From the NCBI GenBank assembly GCA_017424125.1, contig JAFPBM010000160.1, forward strand, positions 1 to 11,482: DNA of 11,482 bases, written 5' to 3'. The notes under the pieces are model-generated. The model made no database searches and was not told where the DNA came from. It saw only the letters and a program-made list of their open reading frames with translations. Numbering within the stretch: the stretch's first letter is position 1; each line of letters starts with the position of its first letter. Origin of the DNA: Clostridia bacterium (GTDB taxonomy: Bacteria; Bacillota; Clostridia; Oscillospirales; Acutalibacteraceae). Below are positions 1-6,591 of this stretch, one piece after another. The position numbers and the translations under genes are program-made.

Positions 1-198
1 ATAAATCTCGGCATATTTAATCTTTTGCCGCTACCTGCGCTGGACGGCGGCAGATTACTCTTTATTTTGTTTGAAATTATATTCCGCAAAGCCGTACCGC
101 AAAAGTACGAAGGTTTTGTACACGCTGTCGGTTTTGTCATATTAATACTCATAATGATTGCGATAACTGCAAAGGATATCTGGTCTTTGGTGGTGTAA
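1..198 (+). CDS. rseP: RseP-type site-2 protease, C-terminal 65 residues (5' truncated by window)
   Basis: This open frame enters from the left edge and ends at TAA 196-198. The visible peptide carries the M50 signature N-L-L-P-L-P-A-L-D-G-G (about nt 19-51), in which the Asp of LDGG is the third zinc ligand of intramembrane site-2 proteases. It is followed by a hydrophobic segment (about nt 124-174, rich in V, I, L) that fits the last transmembrane helix. RseP-family enzymes cut membrane-embedded anti-sigma factors and leftover signal peptides inside the cytoplasmic membrane. The HExxH and PDZ parts lie outside the window. The following ispG and polC genes match the common Firmicutes order in which dxr and rseP precede ispG. 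Identification rests on the LDGG motif plus this gene order. Confidence 0.88.
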   Translation: MNLGIFNLLPLPALDGGRLLFILFEIIFRKAVPQKYEGFVHAVGFVILILIMIAITAKDIWSLVV

Positions 199-201
199 AG
201 A

Positions 202-1263
202 ATGTATAAAAGGGAAGATACAAGACAGGTTAAGGTCGGCAAATATAAATTGGGCGGCGGAAGTGACGTGCTCATTCAGTCAATGCTTTCTAAACCCGCG
301 CACGATTTTCGCGGTAACGTGGAACAGGCAAAAGCACTTGAAAAAGCAGGGTGCGAGATTATTCGCGTTTCGGTGCCCGATACACAGACTGTGAAACTTA
401 TTCCTCTGCTTAAAGAGGCAGTTGACGTGCCGATTGTAGCAGATATTCATTTTGATTATAAACTCGCGCTTGAGAGCGTAGCGGCGGGTATTGATAAAAT
501 TCGTATAAACCCCGGAAACATTGGTGACGATGAGAAAGTTCGTGCCGTTGCGACGGCTTGTAGGAATAACGGTGTGCCAATCCGTATCGGCGTAAACTCG
601 GGTTCGGTACAAAAGGAGATTTTGGCAAAATACGGCGCCCCCACACCCAAAGCGCTGGTTGAAAGCGGACTTTACCATATTTCACTTCTTGAAAAATTTG
701 ATTTTAACGATATCGTACTGTCATTAAAATCGTCAGATACAAAGGTTATGTACGAAACCTATATGTTGGCGGCGGAGAGCACACAGTATCCTCTCCATCT
801 TGGCGTAACCGAAGCGGGTACGAGCAAGATGGGAACTATTCGCTCGGCGGCGGGCATCGGCGGACTGCTTTTAGCGGGAATAGGCGACACCATTCGCGTA
901 TCATTAACCGATGACCCCGTGAACGAAGTTTATGCCGCGCGTGATATATTATCGGCGGTGGGACTCCGTAAAAACGGCGTTCGTATCGTTTCTTGCCCCA
1001 CCTGTGGCAGAACGAAGATTGATTTAATCGGTCTTGCCAAAAGCGCCGAAGAAGCGCTCAAAGATTATAAAAAAAATATAACCGTTGCCATAATGGGCTG
1101 TGTTGTAAACGGTCCGGGTGAAGCAAAAGAGGCTGACATCGGCGTAGCGGGAGGCGACGGTTGCGGAATCCTTTTTAAAAAGGGAGAAATTATCCGCAAA
1201 ATACCTGAGGACAAGTTACTATCAGAACTACTAACGGAAATTAAAAAAGAATTTGGGGAATAG
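202..1263 (+). CDS. ispG: 4-hydroxy-3-methylbut-2-en-1-yl diphosphate synthase (flavodoxin/ferredoxin), IspG/GcpE
   Basis: This is the [4Fe-4S] enzyme of the MEP pathway that reductively opens MEcPP to HMBPP, the penultimate step to IPP and DMAPP in the cytosol. The 353-residue length fits the ordinary bacterial two-domain form. The N-terminal TIM-barrel part shows T-R-x-V-x-V-G near residue 7, the QSM motif and V-A-D-I-H-F-D. The C-terminal part shows C-P-T-C-G-R-T (Cys265, Cys268) and M-G-C-V-V-N-G-P-G-E (Cys300, Glu307). These match the three cluster cysteines and catalytic Glu of E. coli IspG (C270, C273, C305, E312). The stretch after QSM reads L-S-K-P-A-H-D rather than the common T-N-T. 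The start at 202 sits 3 bp after the rseP stop, with only a weak GGTGG-like SD, so translational coupling is likely. No promoter is visible upstream. Confidence 0.96.
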   Translation: MYKREDTRQVKVGKYKLGGGSDVLIQSMLSKPAHDFRGNVEQAKALEKAGCEIIRVSVPDTQTVKLIPLLKEAVDVPIVADIHFDYKLALESVAAGIDKIRINPGNIGDDEKVRAVATACRNNGVPIRIGVNSGSVQKEILAKYGAPTPKALVESGLYHISLLEKFDFNDIVLSLKSSDTKVMYETYMLAAESTQYPLHLGVTEAGTSKMGTIRSAAGIGGLLLAGIGDTIRVSLTDDPVNEVYAARDILSAVGLRKNGVRIVSCPTCGRTKIDLIGLAKSAEEALKDYKKNITVAIMGCVVNGPGEAKEADIGVAGGDGCGILFKKGEIIRKIPEDKLLSELLTEIKKEFGE

Positions 1264-1265
1264 TA

Positions 1266-4200
1266 ATGCAAAACAAGGACTTTTTAACGTTATTCGGTGA
1301 TTATTTAGGGGCGTCTGCGGCATCGTTGCCGACAGGCGAAGTTTCGCTATGCGACCTTATAATAGAAAATCGCAGTTTAATCTTAAAGGTTCATTTTGAA
1401 AAATACGTAAATCTTGCCACACTTACGGCGGTAAAAGAAAGCATAAAAGAAAACTTGCAATTAAACAATATTGATTTAGTTGCAACTTTTGAAAAAAACG
1501 CACTAACGCGTGAAGCGGTTGCCGATATGACGGAACTTGTAAAGGCTAAAAACCCCGCGTTTAACGGTTATTTCAACGGTGCGGAGTTTTCGCTTTCTGA
1601 AAATGCCGTAACGGTCGCGCTAAAGTACGGCGGTGTTGCGAGTGTTAAGGAACTCCATTTTGCAGAACTTTTGCAAAAGGCAATTAATACATATTTCGGT
1701 TTAGACGTAGCGGTTGATATTACGGGCGACGAACAGATGGATTCGTCAGAACTTCCCGCCCCGCCCCCACCACCGGTGGTTAAAATCGAGGCGGCGCCTA
1801 AAGCACCCACACCCGAAAAACCAAAAAAAGTTTATAGCGGCAAACCGTCGGACGATTTACCCGTTTATCTTGAAAGTGCAGAACTTTTTTACGGCAGAAG
1901 CATTGATAAAGATGTTTTGCCACTTTCGGAATATATCCCCCTCGGCAATCCGGAAGACCGCAGAAAATTTGTGGGTTGGGGCAAGGTGTTTGATTTTGAT
2001 TCGCGCGCTGTCAACTCGCGCCGCGGACCAAGCCTTAGCATCAAATTCTGTTTTAGTGACAACACCAATTCACTGAATGCGTCACTATTTATTGACGAAA
2101 AACTTAAAAACCAAATCAAACCGCTTGAAGACGGTGCATGTTTACTCATAAACGGTAGTTACGAATATGACCGCTGGATGGGCGAATTTGTTGTAAAAGT
2201 TACCGCAATGGCAACTCTGCAGACCTATGAAGAGGGCGACGATGCAGAAGAAAAGAGAATTGAACTGCATTGCCATACCAATATGTCGAATAAGGACGCA
2301 GTTTGTAACGGCGGCGCCGTTGTCAACCGCGCTTTCAAGTTGGGACACAAAGCCGTCGCCATTACCGACCACGGCGTTGTACAGGCTTATCCCGCTGCGG
2401 CTGCGGCGGTTAAGAAAATCCGCAAAGGCGGCGGAGATTTTAAGGTTATCTACGGCGTTGAGGCATATTTTGTTGACGACGAAAAACACGATATTTCCAA
2501 ACTCGGCAGTAAGGAAATCGGCAAACTTAGAAACCACCAGATTTTACTTGTAAAGAATCTTACAGGTCTTAAAAATCTTTATAAACTTGTGTCGGAAGCG
2601 CACCTTAACGACTTCCACGGCAAACCTTGTACCCTTAAAAGTAAGTTAGTAAAACACCGCGAAGGTCTGCTTATCGGCAGCGCTTGTGAAGCGGGTGACC
2701 TTTATAGAGCAATTGTAAACGGCGAACCGCACGAGGAACTTGTGCGCATTGCATCTTTTTATGATTATCTTGAAATTCAGCCAGTTGGAAATAACGAGTT
2801 TATGGTACGCGCATCCAAAGAACCCGATAAGGTTGATAAAAAGACGGGCGCCGTTATAAAGAACAGACTGCGCCACGTAAAAAGCCTTGAGGTTATACGC
2901 GATTTCAACCGCAAGGTTGTAGAACTTGCCGACGAACTCGGCAAACCTGTTGTTGCAACGGGTGACGTGCATTTTCTTAAAAAAGAAGATGCAATTATAA
3001 GAAAAATTCTGCTCGCAGGACAGGGGTTTGACGATTTCGATAATCAAGCACCGCTTTACCTTAAAACCACAAACGAAATGCTTGAAGATTTTTCGTATTT
3101 CGGCGACCGTGCGCGTGAATTTGTCATTGATAATCCAAATAAAATTTGCGATATGATAGACGGCGACGTAATCCCCGTGCCCGACGGCAACTATCCGCCG
3201 GTTATCGAAGGCTCGGACGAAGAACTTGCCCGTATATGTTGGGAACGCGCCCACAGTATGTACGGTGACGAACTGCCCGATATCGTTAAAAACAGACTGA
3301 AAAAAGAACTCGACGGTATTATCAACAACGGCTATTCTATAATGTATATGTCGGCACAAAAGTTGGTTAAATACAGCGAAGACAATGGTTACTTGGTTGG
3401 TTCGCGTGGTTCGGTTGGCTCTTCTTTTGCCGCTACAATGGCGGGCATTTCAGAGGTTAATCCCCTCGCGCCCCACTACTACTGTAAAAAGTGCCGTTAT
3501 AACGAGTTCTTTACAGACGGCTCTGTAGGTTCGGGATTTGATTTGCCCGAAAAAAATTGCCCCGTATGCGGTGAGCCGCTTACCCGCGACGGACACGACA
3601 TTCCGTTTGAAACCTTCTTGGGATTCGATGGTGATAAGGTTCCTGATATCGACCTTAACTTCTCGGACGAATTCCAAAACAACGTTCAAAAATATACCGA
3701 AAGTCTTTTCGGCAGAGAAAACGTTTTCAAGGCGGGCACAATATCTACAATAGCCGAAAAAACTGCATTCGGCTTTGTTAAAGCCTATGCCGAAAAGAAA
3801 GATATCGTACTAAACGGCGCAGAACTCAAGCGCCTTGCATATATGGTGCGCGATTCGGAAATCAAGTCCACAACAGGGCAACACCCTGCGGGAATGGTAA
3901 TCGTACCGCGTGATAAGGAGATTTACGATTTCTGTCCTATTCAGCATCCTGCAGATGATACAAATTCTGATATCATTACAACCCATTTTGATTTCCATTC
4001 GATTCACGATACCATATTAAAACTCGACGAACTCGGTCACGTTGTGCCGACAACCTATAAATATCTTGAGGAATATTCGGGAATATCGGTAAGCGACGTT
4101 TCGATGAGTGACCCAGCCGTTTACTCGCTTTTCACGTCGACAGAGGCGCTCGGTGTAACGCCCGAAGATATTTATTCGCAAAACGGCACCTTCTGTCTGC

Positions 4201-5093
4201 CCGAGTTTGGTACCGATTTCGTACGCGGAATGTTGCTCGATTGTAAACCCAAAACCTTTGCCGACCTTTTGCAGATTTCGGGCCTTTCGCACGGAACAGA
4301 CGTATGGCTCGGCAACGCAAAAGACCTTATTGATAACGGCACCTGTACGATTTCAGAGGTTATCGGTACGCGTGATAATATTATGGTGTACCTTATATAT
4401 AAGGGGCTCGACAGCGCACTTGCTTTCAAGATTACCGAAACAGTGCGTAAAGGCCTTATTGCCAAGGGCGTCGTGCCTGAGGAAAAGTGGAACGAAATGG
4501 CAGATGCTATGCGAGAACACGACGTTCCCGAATGGTATATTGAAAGTTGCCGTAAAATAAAATATATGTTCCCCAAAGCACACGCGGCGGCATACGTTAT
4601 TTCGGCTTTACGACTTGCGTGGTACAAGGTGCATAAACCCATAGAGTTTTACTGTGCATACTTTACCGCCCGCCCCGAAGATATTGAGGTTGAAACCGTA
4701 ATGCGCGGCAAGGACGCCGTACGTCAACGTATAAATAATATTCGCGCTAAAGGTAAAGAGGCAACACCTAAAGAAACCGACGTTTATAACAAACTGCTTA
4801 TTATAAATGAGATGTTAAGTCGCGGACTTGAAATTCTGCCTATTGACCTTAATAAATCCCATGCAACCCACTATCTGCTTGAAGACGGCAAAATGCGTCT
4901 GCCGTTCTGCGCACTTTCGGGCGTAGGCGAAAAGGCGGCATATTCGCTCTATGATGCCGCAAAGAACGGCGATTTCATATCAAAAGATGAGTTTCAGGCG
5001 GTTGCAGGTGTATCAAAAACGGTTATTCAGGCTCTATCTGATATAGGCGCACTCGGTGATTTGCCCGATTCTAACCAAATGTCACTATTTTAA
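1266..5093 (+). CDS. polC: DNA polymerase III alpha subunit, PolC type, lacking the inserted exonuclease domain
   Basis: This is the replicative DNA polymerase of the Gram-positive PolC family, 1275 residues against about 1440 in B. subtilis. Order: N-terminal domain (1 to about 150); Pro-rich linker (about 164-190); OB fold (about 234-325); PHP domain with H335-x-H337, D368-H369, E399, H424, C474 and D567-x-H569; a four-Cys zinc module (C740, C743, C765, C768); polymerase core with P-D-I-D-L (D794, D796) and a third acidic residue D921 in K-L-D-E-L-G-H; the K-Y-M-F-P-K-A-H block; a helix-hairpin-helix tail; and a C-terminal Q-M-S-L-F clamp-binding motif. PolC normally carries a DEDD 3'-5' exonuclease inserted inside PHP. 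Here F402-V-D-D405 runs into R422-N-H across only about 16 residues, so that domain is absent while the flanks align intact. The start has GGGGA (1255-1259) 6 nt upstream inside the ispG end, and the 2-bp gap suggests one operon. Confidence 0.96.
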   Translation: MQNKDFLTLFGDYLGASAASLPTGEVSLCDLIIENRSLILKVHFEKYVNLATLTAVKESIKENLQLNNIDLVATFEKNALTREAVADMTELVKAKNPAFNGYFNGAEFSLSENAVTVALKYGGVASVKELHFAELLQKAINTYFGLDVAVDITGDEQMDSSELPAPPPPPVVKIEAAPKAPTPEKPKKVYSGKPSDDLPVYLESAELFYGRSIDKDVLPLSEYIPLGNPEDRRKFVGWGKVFDFDSRAVNSRRGPSLSIKFCFSDNTNSLNASLFIDEKLKNQIKPLEDGACLLINGSYEYDRWMGEFVVKVTAMATLQTYEEGDDAEEKRIELHCHTNMSNKDAVCNGGAVVNRAFKLGHKAVAITDHGVVQAYPAAAAAVKKIRKGGGDFKVIYGVEAYFVDDEKHDISKLGSKEIGKLRNHQILLVKNLTGLKNLYKLVSEAHLNDFHGKPCTLKSKLVKHREGLLIGSACEAGDLYRAIVNGEPHEELVRIASFYDYLEIQPVGNNEFMVRASKEPDKVDKKTGAVIKNRLRHVKSLEVIRDFNRKVVELADELGKPVVATGDVHFLKKEDAIIRKILLAGQGFDDFDNQAPLYLKTTNEMLEDFSYFGDRAREFVIDNPNKICDMIDGDVIPVPDGNYPPVIEGSDEELARICWERAHSMYGDELPDIVKNRLKKELDGIINNGYSIMYMSAQKLVKYSEDNGYLVGSRGSVGSSFAATMAGISEVNPLAPHYYCKKCRYNEFFTDGSVGSGFDLPEKNCPVCGEPLTRDGHDIPFETFLGFDGDKVPDIDLNFSDEFQNNVQKYTESLFGRENVFKAGTISTIAEKTAFGFVKAYAEKKDIVLNGAELKRLAYMVRDSEIKSTTGQHPAGMVIVPRDKEIYDFCPIQHPADDTNSDIITTHFDFHSIHDTILKLDELGHVVPTTYKYLEEYSGISVSDVSMSDPAVYSLFTSTEALGVTPEDIYSQNGTFCLPEFGTDFVRGMLLDCKPKTFADLLQISGLSHGTDVWLGNAKDLIDNGTCTISEVIGTRDNIMVYLIYKGLDSALAFKITETVRKGLIAKGVVPEEKWNEMADAMREHDVPEWYIESCRKIKYMFPKAHAAAYVISALRLAWYKVHKPIEFYCAYFTARPEDIEVETVMRGKDAVRQRINNIRAKGKEATPKETDVYNKLLIINEMLSRGLEILPIDLNKSHATHYLLEDGKMRLPFCALSGVGEKAAYSLYDAAKNGDFISKDEFQAVAGVSKTVIQALSDIGALGDLPDSNQMSLF

Positions 5094-5166
5094 TGTGCCA
5101 TTTGAACAAAATAAACAGTAAAATTGAATAAGTTTTAGCAAAATATCTAAAAATCAGTCCTAAAGG

Positions 5167-5194
5167 TTGCATTTTTGTAATAAATCGGTATAAT
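5167..5194 (+). promoter_or_regulatory. Sigma-A-type promoter of the M23 peptidase gene
   Basis: The -35 is TTGCAT (5167-5172) and the -10 is a perfect TATAAT (5189-5194), with a 16-nt spacer. The predicted start near 5201 gives a leader of about 45 nt before the proposed AUU codon. A transcript starting here would lack the left arm of the flanking inverted repeat, leaving the Shine-Dalgarno free. Confidence 0.65.
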
Positions 5195-5198
5195 AATA

Positions 5199-5223
5199 GT
5201 TACACGAGGTTACAAACTTGTAA
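5199..5223 (+). promoter_or_regulatory. Leader repeats: GTTACA direct repeat and TTACAA-N2-TTGTAA palindrome
   Basis: Just downstream of the -10, GTTACA occurs at 5199-5204 and again at 5209-5214. The second copy overlaps a perfect 6-bp inverted repeat, TTACAA (5210-5215) and TTGTAA (5218-5223). On the minus strand the direct repeat reads TGTAAC-N4-TGTAAC, which resembles the WalR consensus of two TGTWAH half-sites but with a 4-nt rather than 5-nt gap. A transcription-factor site is possible given that wall hydrolases are typical WalR targets, but this is AT-rich DNA and the match is imperfect. Confidence 0.3.
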
Positions 5224-5228
5224 TTTTT

Positions 5229-5248
5229 AAAAGGACTGATTTTTTATT
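5229..5248 (+). promoter_or_regulatory. Shine-Dalgarno AAAAGGA with probable AUU start codon
   Basis: AAAAGGA (5229-5235) is followed 10 nt later by ATT 5246-5248, in frame with the M23 coding sequence. No ATG, GTG or TTG occurs in this frame between the stop codon at 5237-5239 and ATG 5525. ATT is a rare but real start codon (infC in many bacteria). The only other near-cognate choice is CTG 5258, which lies 22 nt from the SD and is less likely. Confidence 0.5.
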
Positions 5249-6481
5249 TTAACAAACCTGAAAGCCGGTTTCGGCAACATCAAGGACGTTACAAAAAATA
5301 TAATATCGGCATTCAAAACATCAAGCATCCGCGTTAAACTTGTTGTATCGGTTGCGGCGGCGGTTTTACTTACAACCACCGTTTGTGAAGCGGCAGATAT
5401 CAAGTTTGCTTATAAGATTACTTATAATAATGAAGCGGTTGGATACGTTGCAAGCAAAGAACAACTTTCGGATGTTGAAACCGAGGTACTTGACAGTATA
5501 AAAGCGGACGACGCAAAAAGTTATATGCGCGACGCTTCGGCAACTCTTTCCCTCACAGTCGGCAATAAAATCAGAACAACAAGTTCTGTTGCCACAAGCA
5601 TTTTAAAGTCGGACGTTCGTCTTTGCGGCGCAACTGCCGTTACTGTAAACGGTGAAGTTTTGTGTGCTGTTCAAAACGACAGCAAAGCAGAGTTGGAAGA
5701 TGCGCTTTCCAAACATCTTAATGCTTACAACAACGGCGAAGATTGCAGCGCTACCTTTATTGACGACGTAAAAATTGAAAAAGGTTATTTCCCGCGTTCT
5801 TTGATTTCTCCGCTTGCAAGCGCAGAAGAGAAGTTGCAGGAAATCGGCGTAAAAACCGTCAGCACTGTTAAATACACAGAGGATATTCCTTTTGATACAG
5901 TTACAACCAAGAGCAGTAAATACCTTAAAGGCTACAAGAAGGTAACCAAAGCAGGTGTTGTCGGCAAAAAAGATATAAAGGCTACACTCACCCTTATAAA
6001 CGGTAAAGAGGCTTCGCGTGACGTTGTCGAAAGCGTAGTAGTATCAGAACCCGTTGCACAAAAGGTAACGGTTGGTACTGCAACAAAGACGTCAAGCAGC
6101 GGCAAAAAGGTTTTCAGGTGGCCGCTTAAAAAGGTTGCAGGACAAACAATCACTTCATATTACGGAGACGGACGTAACCACCGCGCAATTGATATCGCAT
6201 CGCCCAAGGGCACACCCATTCTTGCGGCCCTTGGCGGAACTGTAAGTTTTTCGGGCTATGCAAGAGATTACGGTTATTACGTAATAATCGACCACGGCAA
6301 CGGCTATCAGACCCTTTACTCACACGCAGCAGAACTTTACGTTGAAAAGGGACAGGTTGTCACAACGGGCGAAACTATCGGTACCGTCGGCAAAACAGGC
6401 CGCGCAACAGGAAACCACTTGCATTATGAGGTTAGAATTAACGGCAACCGTATGGACCCCTTGAATTATACAAGCAGATAA
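5246..6481 (+). CDS. Membrane-anchored G5-M23 cell-wall metallopeptidase (probable AUU start)
   Basis: This is a predicted zinc endopeptidase that cuts peptidoglycan peptide bridges on the outer face of the membrane. Counting from ATT 5246 gives 411 residues. They comprise a short amphipathic cytosolic leader, one transmembrane or signal segment (about residues 30-46, ending V-C-E-A), an extracellular stretch opening with F-A-Y-K-I-T-Y-N-N-E, a G5 domain (about 201-278), and an M23/LytM catalytic domain (about 291-404). The zinc site is complete: H312-x3-D316 and H391-L-H393, plus H360 in Y-S-H. The first ATG (5525) would delete the membrane segment and the start of the ectodomain, although 5246-5524 reads as good protein with no stop, so I reject it. 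The gene has its own promoter and terminator, hence is monocistronic. The substrate bond and a role in division, elongation or sporulation cannot be read from sequence. The family call is firm; the start is not. Confidence 0.87.
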   Translation: MLTNLKAGFGNIKDVTKNIISAFKTSSIRVKLVVSVAAAVLLTTTVCEAADIKFAYKITYNNEAVGYVASKEQLSDVETEVLDSIKADDAKSYMRDASATLSLTVGNKIRTTSSVATSILKSDVRLCGATAVTVNGEVLCAVQNDSKAELEDALSKHLNAYNNGEDCSATFIDDVKIEKGYFPRSLISPLASAEEKLQEIGVKTVSTVKYTEDIPFDTVTTKSSKYLKGYKKVTKAGVVGKKDIKATLTLINGKEASRDVVESVVVSEPVAQKVTVGTATKTSSSGKKVFRWPLKKVAGQTITSYYGDGRNHRAIDIASPKGTPILAALGGTVSFSGYARDYGYYVIIDHGNGYQTLYSHAAELYVEKGQVVTTGETIGTVGKTGRATGNHLHYEVRINGNRMDPLNYTSR

Positions 6482-6482
6482 T

Positions 6483-6511
6483 AAAAAACAGGCTTTTATA
6501 GCCTGTTTTTT
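6483..6511 (+). terminator. Rho-independent terminator of the M23 gene
   Basis: An exact 11-bp stem, arms 6483-6493 and 6501-6511, encloses a 7-nt loop (TTTTATA) and ends in a run of six T. The A run before and T run after make it usable in both directions. It starts 1 nt after the M23 stop codon and separates that gene from the topoisomerase unit. Confidence 0.92.
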
Positions 6512-6532
6512 GCTTTATAGAGGGCGTAAAAC

Positions 6533-6561
6533 TTGACATACCACTATATATGGTATATTAT
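6533..6561 (+). promoter_or_regulatory. Promoter of the parE-parC-like operon
   Basis: A perfect TTGACA -35 (6533-6538) is followed after 17 nt by TATTAT (6556-6561). A second hexamer, TATAAT at 6561-6566, matches the -10 consensus better but would need a 22-nt spacer. The predicted start near 6568 leaves a leader of about 24 nt with GAGGT (6580-6584) 7 nt before ATG 6592. Confidence 0.7.
6538..6556. promoter_or_regulatory. Operator-like palindrome inside the topoisomerase promoter
   Basis: ATACCA (6538-6543) and TGGTAT (6551-6556) are perfect inverted half-sites 7 bp apart and fill the spacer between -35 and -10. This is where a dimeric repressor would block RNA polymerase. The regulator is not identifiable and no regulator gene is adjacent. 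Confidence 0.4.
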
Positions 6562-6591
6562 ATAATAGAAGTTTTATGCGAGGTAGGATAT

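Larger units (their letters stand above)
5149..5244. repeat. Perfect 13-bp inverted repeat enclosing a promoter (possible invertible promoter or RBS-masking stem)
   Basis: Left arm 5149-5161 (AAAAATCAGTCCT) and right arm 5232-5244 (AGGACTGATTTTT) are exact reverse complements separated by 70 bp. The space between holds the -35/-10 of the M23 gene, and the right arm contains the AGGA of its Shine-Dalgarno followed by a T run. The arms are real in the sequence; their function is inferred. Options are an invertible promoter segment, a long-range RNA stem that hides the ribosome binding site only in transcripts running through from polC, a weak terminator with a very long loop, or the ends of a mini-element. 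No recombinase gene is visible here. Confidence 0.7.

Noticed and set aside
2646..3359. 237-residue open frame on the minus strand inside polC
   Set aside because: It is fully antisense to conserved polC sequence, has no SD or recognisable domain, and is the expected shadow of biased codon use.
5122..5139. TAAAA/TTTTA pairing as a polC terminator
   Set aside because: A 5-bp pure A/T stem is too weak and is not followed by a proper T run.
5525..6481. M23 gene starting at ATG 5525 (318 residues)
   Set aside because: It would drop the membrane segment and early ectodomain although the frame is open and protein-like back to 5240, and no SD stands before 5525.
6561..6566. TATAAT as the parE operon -10
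   Set aside because: It is a perfect hexamer but 22 nt from TTGACA; TATTAT at 6556 has the ideal 17-nt spacing. It remains possible as a weak second start.
6550..6591. ParE start at ATG 6550, giving 14 extra residues
   Set aside because: The ATG lies inside the promoter between -35 and -10, the added peptide is unlike the family, and ATG 6592 has a good SD.
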